From Sthenelais limicola (taxonomy: Eukaryota > Annelida > Polychaeta > Phyllodocida > Sigalionidae): a stretch of DNA of 64,000 nt. Where the stretch lies: NCBI GenBank assembly GCA_942159475.1, contig OW804096.1, positions 140,915,442 to 140,979,441 of the forward strand, in the 5' to 3' direction. The notes under the pieces are model-generated. The model was not told the DNA's origin, made no database searches, and saw only the letters and a list, made by a program, of their open reading frames with translations. A program made the translations under genes and the position numbers. Shown piece by piece: positions 1 to 12,900 of this stretch. Numbering within the stretch: the first letter of the stretch is position 1; each line of letters opens with the position of its first letter.

Positions 1-806
1 AACAGCACAGGGGTGTAATAACACATGTCAGACCACTACGAAACCAAGTTGTATTGTTACTTGAAATAAATACCCCTTTTTTCTTTTTATCATTTCGGAA
101 AGATGGGCAGTAATAACTGAATAATATGCAAAGTGATATTACATTTGTATGAAATGTTACCCTGCCCTACCTAGGGGGTACATTTCAAATAATTGTCTTC
201 ATAATGTTTATAAAATGTAATATTACAAAAAATATACTTTTAATGACTAAGGCATATACACAACAGCAAATTGAATCAAACAACAACACACTGAAGCCTC
301 TCAACCGTAAACCTTAAATGGCCAAAAATTGTGTGCAGGAAACTACAGGAGAAAGCCCTGCCACCACTCTATGGAAATAGTATGCAAATGTAATCCGTTT
401 TAGGAAAATGAGTCATAAGTTGCAAAATATGGATTTTGAGATGCCACCATATTTGAAAAGATGAGCTCAAGCCGATTCCAATGATAGTAAACCGTTTAAT
501 AATCTAATAAATATTTCTAGATTTTAAGTTTGACATTTATGTTTAAAAAAAAAGTTTCCAATATTTCTCGGGGTCAATACACAGTAAAGTAACTAAATGC
601 ACTCCATATGAGGACCTTTAAAACGAAAGGATATATTACATAGATGGTCCTGCAATTCGATTGATATAGCCATAAGTGATACACCCTCCAAAAATCAGAA
701 CATTCCAATAACGTGATCTTGTAAAAAAAAAACACCTTGAAAAATATCAATTTTGTGACTTATGACTATGACTTATTTTCCTGAAACACATCAGAAATAT
801 TCTTAC
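1..806. other. Intron with a family B MITE, no exon seen
   Basis: I find no EGF-like exon here on the minus strand. About 395-797 is a family B MITE: its right end reads GACTTATGACTATGACTTAT followed by TTCCTGAAACACATCAGA, and the left end carries the matching AGGAAAATGAGTCATAAGTT. The rest is AT-rich intron. Confidence 0.6.
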
Positions 807-923
807 CTTGATCACAATATTGACCCGAGTATCCAGGACTACACACGCACATGACTCCATCAATTTGGTCGACACAGACTCCATTGGTACAGGGAGCCGG
901 CTCTACCTCACAGTCATTAATAT
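807..923 (-). CDS. EGF-like exon 5, calcium-binding type, last in window
   Basis: A phase 1-1 exon of 117 nt encoding [17 protein letters not shown] ... [14 protein letters not shown]. It matches cbEGF (NINDC, VDQIDG). The donor GTAAGA in phase 1 shows that the protein continues left of the window. A MITE (family A) begins about 23 nt from its acceptor. Confidence 0.86.
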
Positions 924-3900
924 CTGTGAATATATCATTTTATTATACGGGTCTGATTTTCAGAAAATGTACAATTCAGCCTAGCCAATCTTCTCAAATA
1001 ACCCAAATTTCAGACAAAAATAAGGTTCAAATTACAGTTCAACCTAACCAAACATATAGCTAGAATCAATACAATGCCAAATATACTCGAATTGACCCTG
1101 TATTGACCAAATTGCCGCCTAATTTAGCAGAATTTACAAAATGAGTACAGCGGCCAATTGTACATTTTCTGATAATCTGACCCATGTACATTTTTAGAGG
1201 CAACTAACAGTATCTCATAACAATAACATACATTGATGTACGCATCCATGGCTGTACATTCAGGGATTGCTGAGTCATTAGAAGAGGCCAAAGTAATAAT
1301 ACTCACTTTCTGCACATGTTATTCCTGTAAAGCCTGTGTCACAATTACAGGTGAATCGGTTAATGCTGTCAACACATTCCCCGTGGTTGCAGGGGTTGCT
1401 GTCACATTCATCTATTTCTGTAACATTCAAATACAATTGCACATTTCACATTTAGTCAACAATTTGTGTTTATTTATTCATACATTAAAAGAAACATACA
1501 CATATAATATATATAACAATAGGTTTTACACTTAGCCTCATCACTTGCAAGACTTGTCATTCCAAGAGACATGAGGCACCCAAATTTGACTTCTCTATAG
1601 ACGGTATCTCAGAGTGCAACTTTAAAGGGTGGTCTTTACTGGCTGCGGTAAGCTCTTCTGTAAGCCTTGCGATGGTGCTGTGATGGTGAGAAGTGGCGAG
1701 GACCTGCCTACATGGCCAGTGAACCATGTAGGCAGGACCTCGTCCTTCCTCTCCACGTACAGAACCAGCACAAACTATCGCAAGGCATACTGCAGAGCCT
1801 ACCACAGCCAGTGGAGACCACCCTTTAAGCTAAATTAACTCACCTGTGGCACACTCATTGTCTGTGTATCCAGAGGTGCAGATACACAGGTAGGCATTGA
1901 GTTGATCTATGCACACACTTCCATGTTCACACACACTAGGATTACCACAGTCATCTATGTCTGTCAAATAATAATAATACATATATGTTGTTTAAGACAT
2001 GATGAATGGGAAGTTGCTTTCTATATGGAATGTTTCTTACACTGAATGTTTCTTATACTGAATGCCTCTTACACTGAATGTGTCCTACACTGAATGTTTC
2101 GTATACTGAATGCCTCTTACACTGAATGTGTCCTACACTAAATGTGTCCTACACTGAATGTGTCTTACACTGAATGTGTCCTACACTGAATGTGTATTAC
2201 ACTGAATGTGTCCCACACTGAATGTGTCCCACACTGAATGTGTCTTACACTGAATGTGTCCTACACTGAATGTGTCCTACACTGAATGTGTCCTACACTG
2301 AATGTGTCCTACACTGAATGTGTCCTACACTGAATGTTTCTTACACTGAATGTTTCTTACACTGAATGTTTCTTACACTGAATGTTTATTACACTGAATG
2401 TTTCTTACACTGAATGTTTCTTACACTGAATGTTTATTACACTGAATGCTTCTTACACTGAATGTTTCCTACACTGAATGTTTCCTACACTGAATGTTTC
2501 CTACACTGAATGTTTCCTACACTGAATGTTTCCTACACTGAATGTTTCCTACACTGAATGTTTCCTATACTGAATGTTTATTACACTGAATGTTTCTTAC
2601 ACTGAATGTTTCTTACACTGAATGTTTCCTACACTGAATGTGTCCTACACTGAATGTTTATTACACTGAATGTGTCCTACACTGAATGTTTCCTACACTG
2701 AATGTTTCCTACACTGAATGTGTCCTACACTGAATGTTTCTTACACTGAATGTTTCTTACACTGAATGTTTCTTACACTGAATGTTTATTACACTGAATG
2801 CTTCTTACACTGAATGTTTCCTACACTGAATGTTTCCTACACTGAATGTTTCCTACACTGAATGTTTCCTACACTGAATGTTTCCTACACTGAATGTTTC
2901 CTACACTGAATGTTTCCTACACTGAATGTTTCCTACACTGAATGTTTCCTATACTGAATGTTTATTACACTGCACAGTGGGGAGGATCAAGTTCAGATCT
3001 GACACACATATTTAGCAACAATTTTATGAAAAAATCATCATCTAGATAACCTTTACAAATAGCATTTAATTGGTATATATAGCATCAATAAAGTAAATAA
3101 TGTAATAAGATATAATTAATCAGGTCAATATGAGTTTATCAAGCAAGATCAAATGTTCAAAGTATTAAAAGCTAGACAATTTTCATATCCACTTACTTAT
3201 GCTATAAAAAAAAGAAAAACATTGCAATTTCTTTATACAGAACACAACTAATAGCCAAGAAATATAGGTAAAAACTAATTAAAACAGGATAACGAAGACT
3301 TATTCAGTCCCTGTGATACACCCATTATATATAAGGCGCTAACATGCTCTTTCATAGGGACCATTTTCTGTCTTGATGGAATCTATAATATCCACATATA
3401 GCCCTATTTAGTGTTATCAATAGGCATACACCAAATTATGTACAGTTGCACTTCAACGACCCCACAAGTAGCAAGTTAGAATTGCAGACTAAAGCATTAT
3501 TTAACTTCGTTTTCATGAGAGGTGGATAATAGTCTGGTTTGGTAAGGTAGCTTATAATATCCTTCCCCCTTGGTTGAATATAATCTAGTCTATTTACCTG
3601 TTTCACAAGAGCTGCCAGTGTATCCCTCGGGGCAAATGCAAGAATACTCCTGAAGACCATCAACACAAGTCGCTCCATGAAGACAGCTTGCTCCGAGACA
3701 GTCATTTATGTCTGCAAAAGTCAAATTTCCTTCTACTTTAATACCCTAATTACCATATATGATTTCAGGAAAATGAGAAAAGGTCGCAAAAATGACATTT
3801 TTCAAAGTAGATTACCTATAAGAACCCTTGCTTAGAATGTTTTCACTTTTGGAGTTCTTGATGCTGCTAGTAGCATTAATACAGGAACCACATTTCAAGA

Positions 3901-6900
3901 CATTGTGATAAATATATCTTGCATTACTAAGGTCATCTTATAGAGTATATTTAGCTTCTTTACCAGTAATTGGCCACCCCGAAGAAATTGCAAACTCTTT
4001 ATTTTTTTTTAAAAAGAATATCAAATTTAAAATATAGAAATACTTATTAAGTGTCCTTAATGTTTACTATCATTGGAATGGGCTTGATCTCATCGTTTCA
4101 AATATGATAATATCTCAAAATCCATATTTTGCGACTTGTGGCTCATTTTCCTAAAACGGATCACATATGACAAACACTGAAGAAATAACCAACTTCGACA
4201 CTTTGTAGGTCAGAACATTGGTAGAACTAACCACAGTTATGTATTTCCAAGCGTTCTTCACCGAGTAGGAGGCGAAGGATTCCCCCGCCGGAAACAAGGT
4301 GAAGAACGATCGGAAATACATAACTAAGGTTAGTTCAAGATTTATTTGACCTCCTCCAAACAATTGTACATACATATTACATTGCTTTTAATTACAGTAA
4401 CTTGCTGCGAGAGAAATACATCGAGGGCATGGCATGGTTCCATTAACGCTTGAACTTATTACGGCCGTCGTTACGTTGTCAAAAAAACAATGGCCGCCGC
4501 AGTTTCAATGCTTAGCAGAGAACGTAACGTCATGGCATGATGTGTCCCTATGACAACGCTGGTCTACTTTCAGAATAACCAATGAAAACGCAGAATGATA
4601 AACTGGGTCATCTGTTTCTTCCCTAGGGAAGAATAAAACATATTTCTTCCCACTTGCTCACGTATAACAATCCCATACTAAGTCTATGGAAACTCTGTTC
4701 CAGAGGTGAAATAAAAGGTAAGTAAAATCATCGCTGGTTAGAGATAAGGGTCAGATTGTCAGAAAATGTACAATCAGCAGCTCTACACATTCAGTAAATT
4801 CTGCTAAATCAGGCTAAAAAATGATAAATACTGGGTATATTTGAATATATCTGGTATTGCTTAGATTTATAATATCGGTTTTGTTAAGATGAAGAACATT
4901 TTTAACCTATTTTTTTTCTTAATTTTGAGTTATTAGTGAGGATTGGTGAAGGCAAATTGTATATTTTCAGGCAATTTCACCCAGAGCACAGCAATTGACA
5001 TGGGGGTCTACAATGAAGTTGCAAAAACGTGGATTTTAAGATAACATCATAATTATTTGAAAGACGAGATCCAACGTGCTGCAATGAATGTCAACATCAA
5101 CATCTAATTAAGTATCTTTAAGAATTGTAAGAGCCCAGACGGCAGGAAACTGAATAGAGTCCATTGCAAAAAAAAAAAAAAAAAAGGAAATATTAAAAAA
5201 GGTGGCGTACCAATAGTATTCCACAATGAACATGTCTTAAACAAGATGAGAAATGTATTAAAAGTATAATTTAGTACATTAATCATAAACTTATTAAATT
5301 ATATAGGAATGATACAACGTGGTGTAGCATACACTTACCTATGCTACAGTTGATACCAGTATACCCAGGCCAGCAGGCGCAGTGATATCCCACCGGATAC
5401 ACTTTAGTACAAGTCCCATTTAGACAAGGGTTTGCATCACACTCATCTGTAAAAGTTATTACACAAATGGGTCAGATTTTCAGAAAAATGTACAATAGGG
5501 GACTTGCATAGCCGCCATTTTGAATCTTGATTCGCATGGAATTATGGGACTAATGGTACAGTGTAAAATCTAATGAAAACATGTTGTGTTCAGCATGGAC
5601 TATTTATCAATGCTCTATTGTCAATATCCCTGTGTTATATACATGTTTCCATAACCCCTGACTTCATCTTTCCCATCATGCATTTGGTTTTGAAAATCAT
5701 CTATACAAGCTATGATATTGGTGAAAATAAATTTGCAATTTTTTATAAAAATGTTGCCAAATATTTGTATGTCAGACTTGAACTGAATCCGTCCCAGCAT
5801 GCACTATACTAGACATGCGCAGTGATACATGCAACTCCCCTATTGGCAGCTCTAGACACTTAGTAAATTCTGCTAAATTCTGCTGCAATTTTGTCAATAC
5901 TATAGGTAAATTCGAGTATATTCAGCATTGCATTGATTCTAGAAAATGAGTCGCCAAATTGATATTTTTCAAGGTGTATTTTTCATAAGATCTTTTTATT
6001 GAAATGTTTTGATTGTTAGTGGGTGTAGAACTCATAGTCATATGAATCCATGTAACAAATCTCGGGGCATTGTATTAAATATATATATGCGTTTTGAAGG
6101 CATTCATATATGGAGTATAGTTAGTTACCTTACTGGTAATTACCCAACCAGAAACATTACAAACTTTTTTTTCAAAAATAAAAATATCAGACTTAAAATA
6201 TAGAAATATTTATTAGGTGTCCTAGTGTTTACTATCATTGGAATCAGCTTCATCTCCTCTTTTCAAATATAATGCAAATCAATCAAGGTGCAGACAGCTC
6301 AACTATAAATGAATGTTTTGTTGGCATTTTTATTTGGCTGTTAGCGATCCTTGGGCCTTTTACCTCGTCTTATGGCTTTTTCAGAGGAAGAATAAATAAA
6401 AAAAGGTAAAAGACTCAGTTTGTTGATTAAAGGGAGGTCTCCACTGGCTGCGGTAAGCTCTGCGGTAAGACTTTTGCGATGGTTTGTGCTGGTTCTGTAG
6501 GTGGAGAGGTCCTTGCCTGCATGGTTCACTGGCTATGTAGGGAGGACCTCGCCACTCCTCAACTACCGCAGGGCTTACCGCAGGGCTTACCGCAGGGCTT
6601 ACCGCAGGGCTTACCGCAGGGCTTACCGCAGGGCTTACCGCAGGGCTTACCGCAGGGCTTACCGCAGGGCTTACCGCAGGGCTTACCGCAGGGCTTACCG
6701 CAGGGCTTACCGCAGGGCTTACCGCAGGGCTTACCGCAGGGCTTACCGCAGGGCTTACCGCAGAGCTTACCGCAGAGCTTACCGCAGAGCTTACCGCAGC
6801 CAGTGGAGAACACCCTTATCATGAACTTTCTGCTGGTTAGATTGGATATTAATAAACACCACATACCTATAGGACATGCCTTGTTAACTACATCTACGCC

Positions 6901-9900
6901 AGCTGAACTGAAATTATGTTGGTCGAAATAAAGATAAGCTCCATCAGGCTTGGCTAGTGGTTTCTCAGTGTTTGCTGACCCGTATGTCAGTGCCATCACC
7001 ACATGAAGGAGCATATCAATATCAGCTATCTCTGCTTCAAACTGATCCAGTGTCGCTTGCGATGCACGACTGAGGTCTTGCTTATCTGGAAAAAGTACAC
7101 AAGTGTACACACACACAAGGGTCATATTATCAGGAAATGTACAATTGGTAGCTCTACACATTTGGTAAATTCTGCTAAATTCTGCTGCATTTTGGTTGAT
7201 ACTAGGTAAATTCGAGTATATTCGGCATTGCATTGATTCTAGCAATCAGTTGGTTAGGTTGAACTAAATTTTCAACTTTAGTTTCGTCTGAAATTTGAGT
7301 TTATTGAGAGAATTTGTGAAGCTGAATTGTACATGTTGTGGCGACTTCACCCACAACTATATAATAAACATACATGTATGTATCACATGTATATGTCACA
7401 TAAATATGAGTCATCATCCTAATTCAAGACATTATATTTGAAAAGCTTAAGTGGATTCCAACAGTTTTAATATATAGAAAATCTAAAAAGTCATTTTGAT
7501 TTGATTTTTCATGTCTGATGAAAGGTTTGCAATATTTCTGGGTGGACAACTACTAGTTAAATAGTTAAATATACTCCATAGGATAACCTTAGAAGCGCGG
7601 AGATACATCTAATACACTTGCAGTGATATTGAATGCCTAGAGGTCACTCATTGAATTCTATGCTATTCATGCTGGTGTTTAGTTCTGCTGGACAACACCA
7701 AGGGGCTCTATTGTTTGCTATACTACATTAGCCAGTTCTTTTACTTCTGATCAATCCACATGACTAATGGTTTTATTATCTTGTATAAAGACCACCTCTC
7801 TATAGAGACTACCCCTATATTTAGACCAGTTTCTTTCAGTCCGGAATTCCTGTTCTCTTATTAGATTAGCCCCTCTAATGAGACAACCACGCTATGAGAC
7901 AACAAATTGTTCAGTCCCAAGGGTGGTCTCAATAGACAGTTTCCACTGTATGTGTTTAAGTGATTTATCCTTATTGCCTCAACTTGTACTATTTCATGAG
8001 ATCTCTGGGTGTTCATGCTATCTGTAGCCCCTAGGGCCAGAGGACCAAATCATAAAAACAACAAAAGGGTCCCCACATTTCCACCTAGTGCTCTTTATTA
8101 GGTATAGGGACATACATGAATCTCAAATAACTTGTAAATTCCTCCTGTGGACTCTTACCTAAACAGCGGAAATAGTATGCCAACAATCTCACGCTACTAA
8201 AAGTTTAGATGCATTATCATGTACCTTCTCTACAGTATTTTGCTTTACGCACAGTGACGGACAGATTGGCCCAATACTAGATTGATATAAACCATGTGTT
8301 GTCCATGTAATGCCAACCCACTTTTGAATAAAACCATCATTCTCCGCGCGTAGATGTGTAACCACTGCTATGTGTGCGGCCCTTGGGCCAAGCGAAATCA
8401 TGAAGACATAGCAATATGAACAGTGACAACAGAAACAATATTTAGTTCTACCTAGGAAAAGCATAGAACTCACACATCTCACTTGTGCCCGCACGCTATT
8501 CTAGATAGCCCTAGGAACCTCCTGTGCGTAGCTTCAGGCAAGAGGCCGACTGAGATTTGTGGTAATAAACCTAACATTTGGAAACACTTGTATATTCCGG
8601 TTGTTCTATGCTAAGTTCAAAACTGGGTAGTTGTGAAGAATACTACACACTGTCTTGTAAATTGGTACCCATCTTCGACACAAGTCTTGGGAAAATGTAC
8701 AGTTGCCCTTTACCAATCCTCTCAAATTACCCAAATTTAAGACCAAAATCAGGTTCAAAATACAATTCAACATAACCAGACAGATTGTTTGAATGAATAC
8801 TACAGGTCTAGTAACATACCTAGTATTTATCGATCTTCTCTCTAATTTAGCAGAATTTGATAGATGTGTAGAACTGTAGATTGTGCATTTAGAATCTGAC
8901 CCTCATAGGGATTTTCCTTCACATCTACCGTCTTTGTCATTCTTTATTACAATTTTTTTTTATTTAGTATTTTTATACAGCACATCTTCTGTAATAACGA
9001 GAGTTGAGTTATCAACAAACAAGTAACTTGTACAATGAAGTTCTAATAATCATTAGTCCCCGTTGGTTGGTCTGAGCTGGCCCGTTATAGACACACGGAG
9101 TGGCCAGCGAGACCGGTAGTTGGCCACTCTATGCCGGAAGCTATAAACAAGAGTTAAACAGGGACGATTGGGGGGTTTAACTATTGTCAACAAGTTATAA
9201 TTCATAATTTATTTTTTCGGGGAAGCTGATACTAACAGACTGAAGTTGATAGTAACAGCCCAACCAACGGGGACTAAAGCAATTAGAGCCTTTGTTTATT
9301 GTCCTCCCTGGCCCTCTAAGCCTGACGGGAACCATAAGGCTTGGCCTCCGGCCTTGGCTTATGGTTTTCGTCAGGCTTAGAGGCCAGCGAGGACAATAAA
9401 CTCAACCTCTAATTGCCTAATGGAGGACATTAACATTGAGATATGGGCTCACAGATGATAATTCAATACAGAATAACAATGGTCTTCCGCCCACCGCTGT
9501 GTCTATCTAGACCTAAGGCTGCGATTCCACTGGATGCTCTTTTGGTTTGCTCATTGTCTGCTCTTTTCTTTTACCTGACCACCAAACAAGCAATGATAGA
9601 GTGAAACCAGAGCGGTCCAATAGAATTAATTACGGCACTTTCTATACGCTCCTAAAATTCACGTTGCGCTAATATCTGTTGTGTTTGATTTAAGCGCAGC
9701 AACACAACGCTCTTTCTGCCTGTTAAACTAGCGGACCAAGAGCGCAGTGAGAGCGCACAAACGCATTTGCTATTGATTTCATATATAGAAAATTAGCACA
9801 CCAGTAGAATCGCTCTGCTCTTGTATTGCGCTAAAAAAATTAGCGGATGAAGAGCGAATGACAAGCGCACTATAAACATGCGCAGCAAGAGCGAGCCATA

Positions 9901-12900
9901 AGCACATATGTACAAGCAATCCAGTGATATAGCACCTTAACTCTGTGAGTGATATTAACCCCCTTTATAATGAATGTTATCTCATAAGTGGTACCTCTGA
10001 ACATAATAAGAATAGTGTGGCGAAATGCTTACAGTTTGAGATCAGTATAGCCACTGTTGAAACATCTGGACGATTATGGATAGATTTGACACATGATGAA
10101 GACGTAGAACTGAGGAACTGCACCAATTGGTTGCCATAGATGTCTTTCACCGTAGGGGGGCCGACGCTATAGTAGGGGATTTGTGTGAGGTTGAGATTCT
10201 CACGCTGGGCGTCAGGTTGCAAATCCACTAAGACATCATAAACATCTGCACCATGATGTGCCATGATGGCCACACGTGCCTGTTAATGGGTCAGATCTTT
10301 AGAAAATATACAATTGGCCTTCAGCAATCCTCTCAATTAACCCAAATTAAGGACGAAAATGAGCTTCAAAATATAGTTTACACAGATTGATTGAATGAAT
10401 ACAATACAGAATATACTCAGATATACCTAGTATTGATTAATTTTCACTCTAATTTAGCAGAATTTGATTGAATGTGTTCAACTGTAGATTGTGCATTTTC
10501 TTAAAATCTGACCATTATACAAATTATGAAGAAAAAGGATTTCAGACAGTTTCTCGTAATGCTGCATTTTCAGTTATTACAAAAGACAGTTATCAAATTT
10601 ATTCATAATTATGACATTTAGGACTGATTTAATCAATATTCTGCTGTTGTTTCATGTTCACACAGTAATTGGAAGTTGAACTGGCCATGAGAAAACACTG
10701 CAGAATAGATTTTTGTCATGTCTCCGAAATATGAATGTGGACATGTATAAAGCCCTGTAGCAAAGCAGTCGGACACAATCTTTAAATCTTTGCTTAAATG
10801 GCTTTTAAATGATTTATAAAAGATAAAAACAAAATATCTATCAAAATATCTATCAAAATATAGATGTGTAGAACTGTAGATTGTGGATTTTCTGAAAATC
10901 TGACCCAAATATAACTTACAATATCATTTTCAACTGTTATCAAATTAAGAATACTATTTAGCAGATCTAGGGCATCTGGAGCGTCAACGTCCCAATATAT
11001 TTCCATGAAAATGCAGAGGTCCACTTTTGTGTGACATGCTGAAAGAAAAATCAATTGTGTAATAATAAAATATGAGGAATAGAGATACTATTATTACTAT
11101 TTTTTATTTCCGTTAACACAGATACAGTCCTCGGAAAAGGAACAAAGTTATACATTCGTCAGTATTATTAACATAACTTTCTGGAATTCCAGGTCTTCCA
11201 TTAAATACAATGTTTTCGATGAATGTGCTATCCGCCATATAGGACCACATCAAGATTGGTAGGCCATCTAATACTGGCAGAGTGTATTTTTTGGGTCGAC
11301 TTTTCAGAAAACGTACAGTTCGTCTTCACCAATCCTGTCAAATAACCCAATTTTAAGACAAAAATCAGGTTCAAAATACAGATCAACATAACCGGACCGA
11401 TTTATTGAATTAATAAAATTCAGAATACACTCAGATATACCTAGTATTGATGAATTTTCACTTTAATTAAGCAGAATTTGGTAGATGTGTAGAACTGTAG
11501 ATTGTGCATTTTTTTTATGAAAATCTTACCATTTATCTGTTGTCCATTGCAACACAGCTTCTTTTCTTTTTTTTAAAGAAATTTATATTGCAATATAGTT
11601 TCGGGAGACCCAATAATCTCATGCATACAAGTTGTTCAAAAATAAGTAATCTGCATAACTTTAACTTTACAATGTCATGTCATATCACTGCATCTTCTCC
11701 GCTAGTTACGGTGAAGCTTTTCTACTTTTTGTTCCTTTTTACCTACCCTTCGAAATGTCACTTGATCAGAATTGTGGATAATTTCTTCCTCTAGTTGTTG
11801 TTACAAGTCTAAATTAGGTCCACTTATTTTGGTGGCTCACCAAAATCCTTTCATTCCATTGCAGGTTTGGGAAAGTCCCTTCGAAAAGTGGTTGTCCTGA
11901 CTTTTTAAAATATGGTTGTCCAACATATTATATATGCTTGTACGCTAACACCAAACCTTGTTGGCTGCCGGACGCCCAAATATTCATTTTTGGGTGTCCG
12001 AATGGCTAATGTGGGTGGTGCAGACAACCGTGCCACAGGACTTTTCGTACCCTGCATTCTTTCTTTAATAATTATCCACGAAAGCTTTTTATTGTGTTGG
12101 CCAAATTGGATTCAAATTTGCGTATACGCAATATACTATCAACAGATTATTGACAATTTCAGTTCTATATGGGTCCGATTTTCAGAAAATGTACAAATCA
12201 ACTTCGCCAATCCTCTCAAATAACCCAAATTTCAGACTAAAATAAAGTTCAAAAGTTCAACCTAACCAAACAAATTGTTAGAATCAATGTAATGCCGAAT
12301 ACACTCGAATTTACCTAGTATTGACCAAATTGAAGCCTAATTTAGCAGAATTTACTCAAGGTGTAGAGCTGCCAATTATCCATTTTCAGAGGATCTGACC
12401 CATGTATGAGTCATAAGTCGCAAAATATGGACTTTGAGATATCACCATATTCGAAAAGAGGAGATCAAGGGGATTCCAATGATACTAAACAGTCTAATAA
12501 TCTAATAAGCATTTCTATGTTTTAAGTTTGATATTTTCGTTTTTGAAAAAATAATTTTCCAATATTTCTTTGGGTCAATAAACAGTAAAGTAACTAAATG
12601 TAGTCCATATGAGGACCTTTAAAACCAAAGGATATATAACATAGATAAATTTGACACATTGATTGATATAGCTATGAGTGATGAACCCTCCAAAAATTAG
12701 AACATTCCAATAATATGATCTTGTGAAAAAAACACTTTGAAAAATATCAATTTTGCGACTTGTGACTCATTTGCCCGGAAGACATCACATTATGTAAAAC
12801 AGGGAATCTATATGGTGAGATACAATTTCGCATAATGCCTGAGACTGCAGCTTTAATTGAAAACATAGGTTACTTACTTGGACAATGCACAGTTTCTGGC

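Noticed and set aside
2026..2971. Possible CRISPR-like array
   Set aside because: The 16-bp units abut with no spacers, and the setting is an intron of an animal gene.
6479..7245. Long open frames on both strands with QGLP, AYRR or GKPC peptide repeats
   Set aside because: They are translations of the 12-bp array in the fold-back element. All frames of such an array stay open, and the minus-strand one runs through a true vWA exon by chance.
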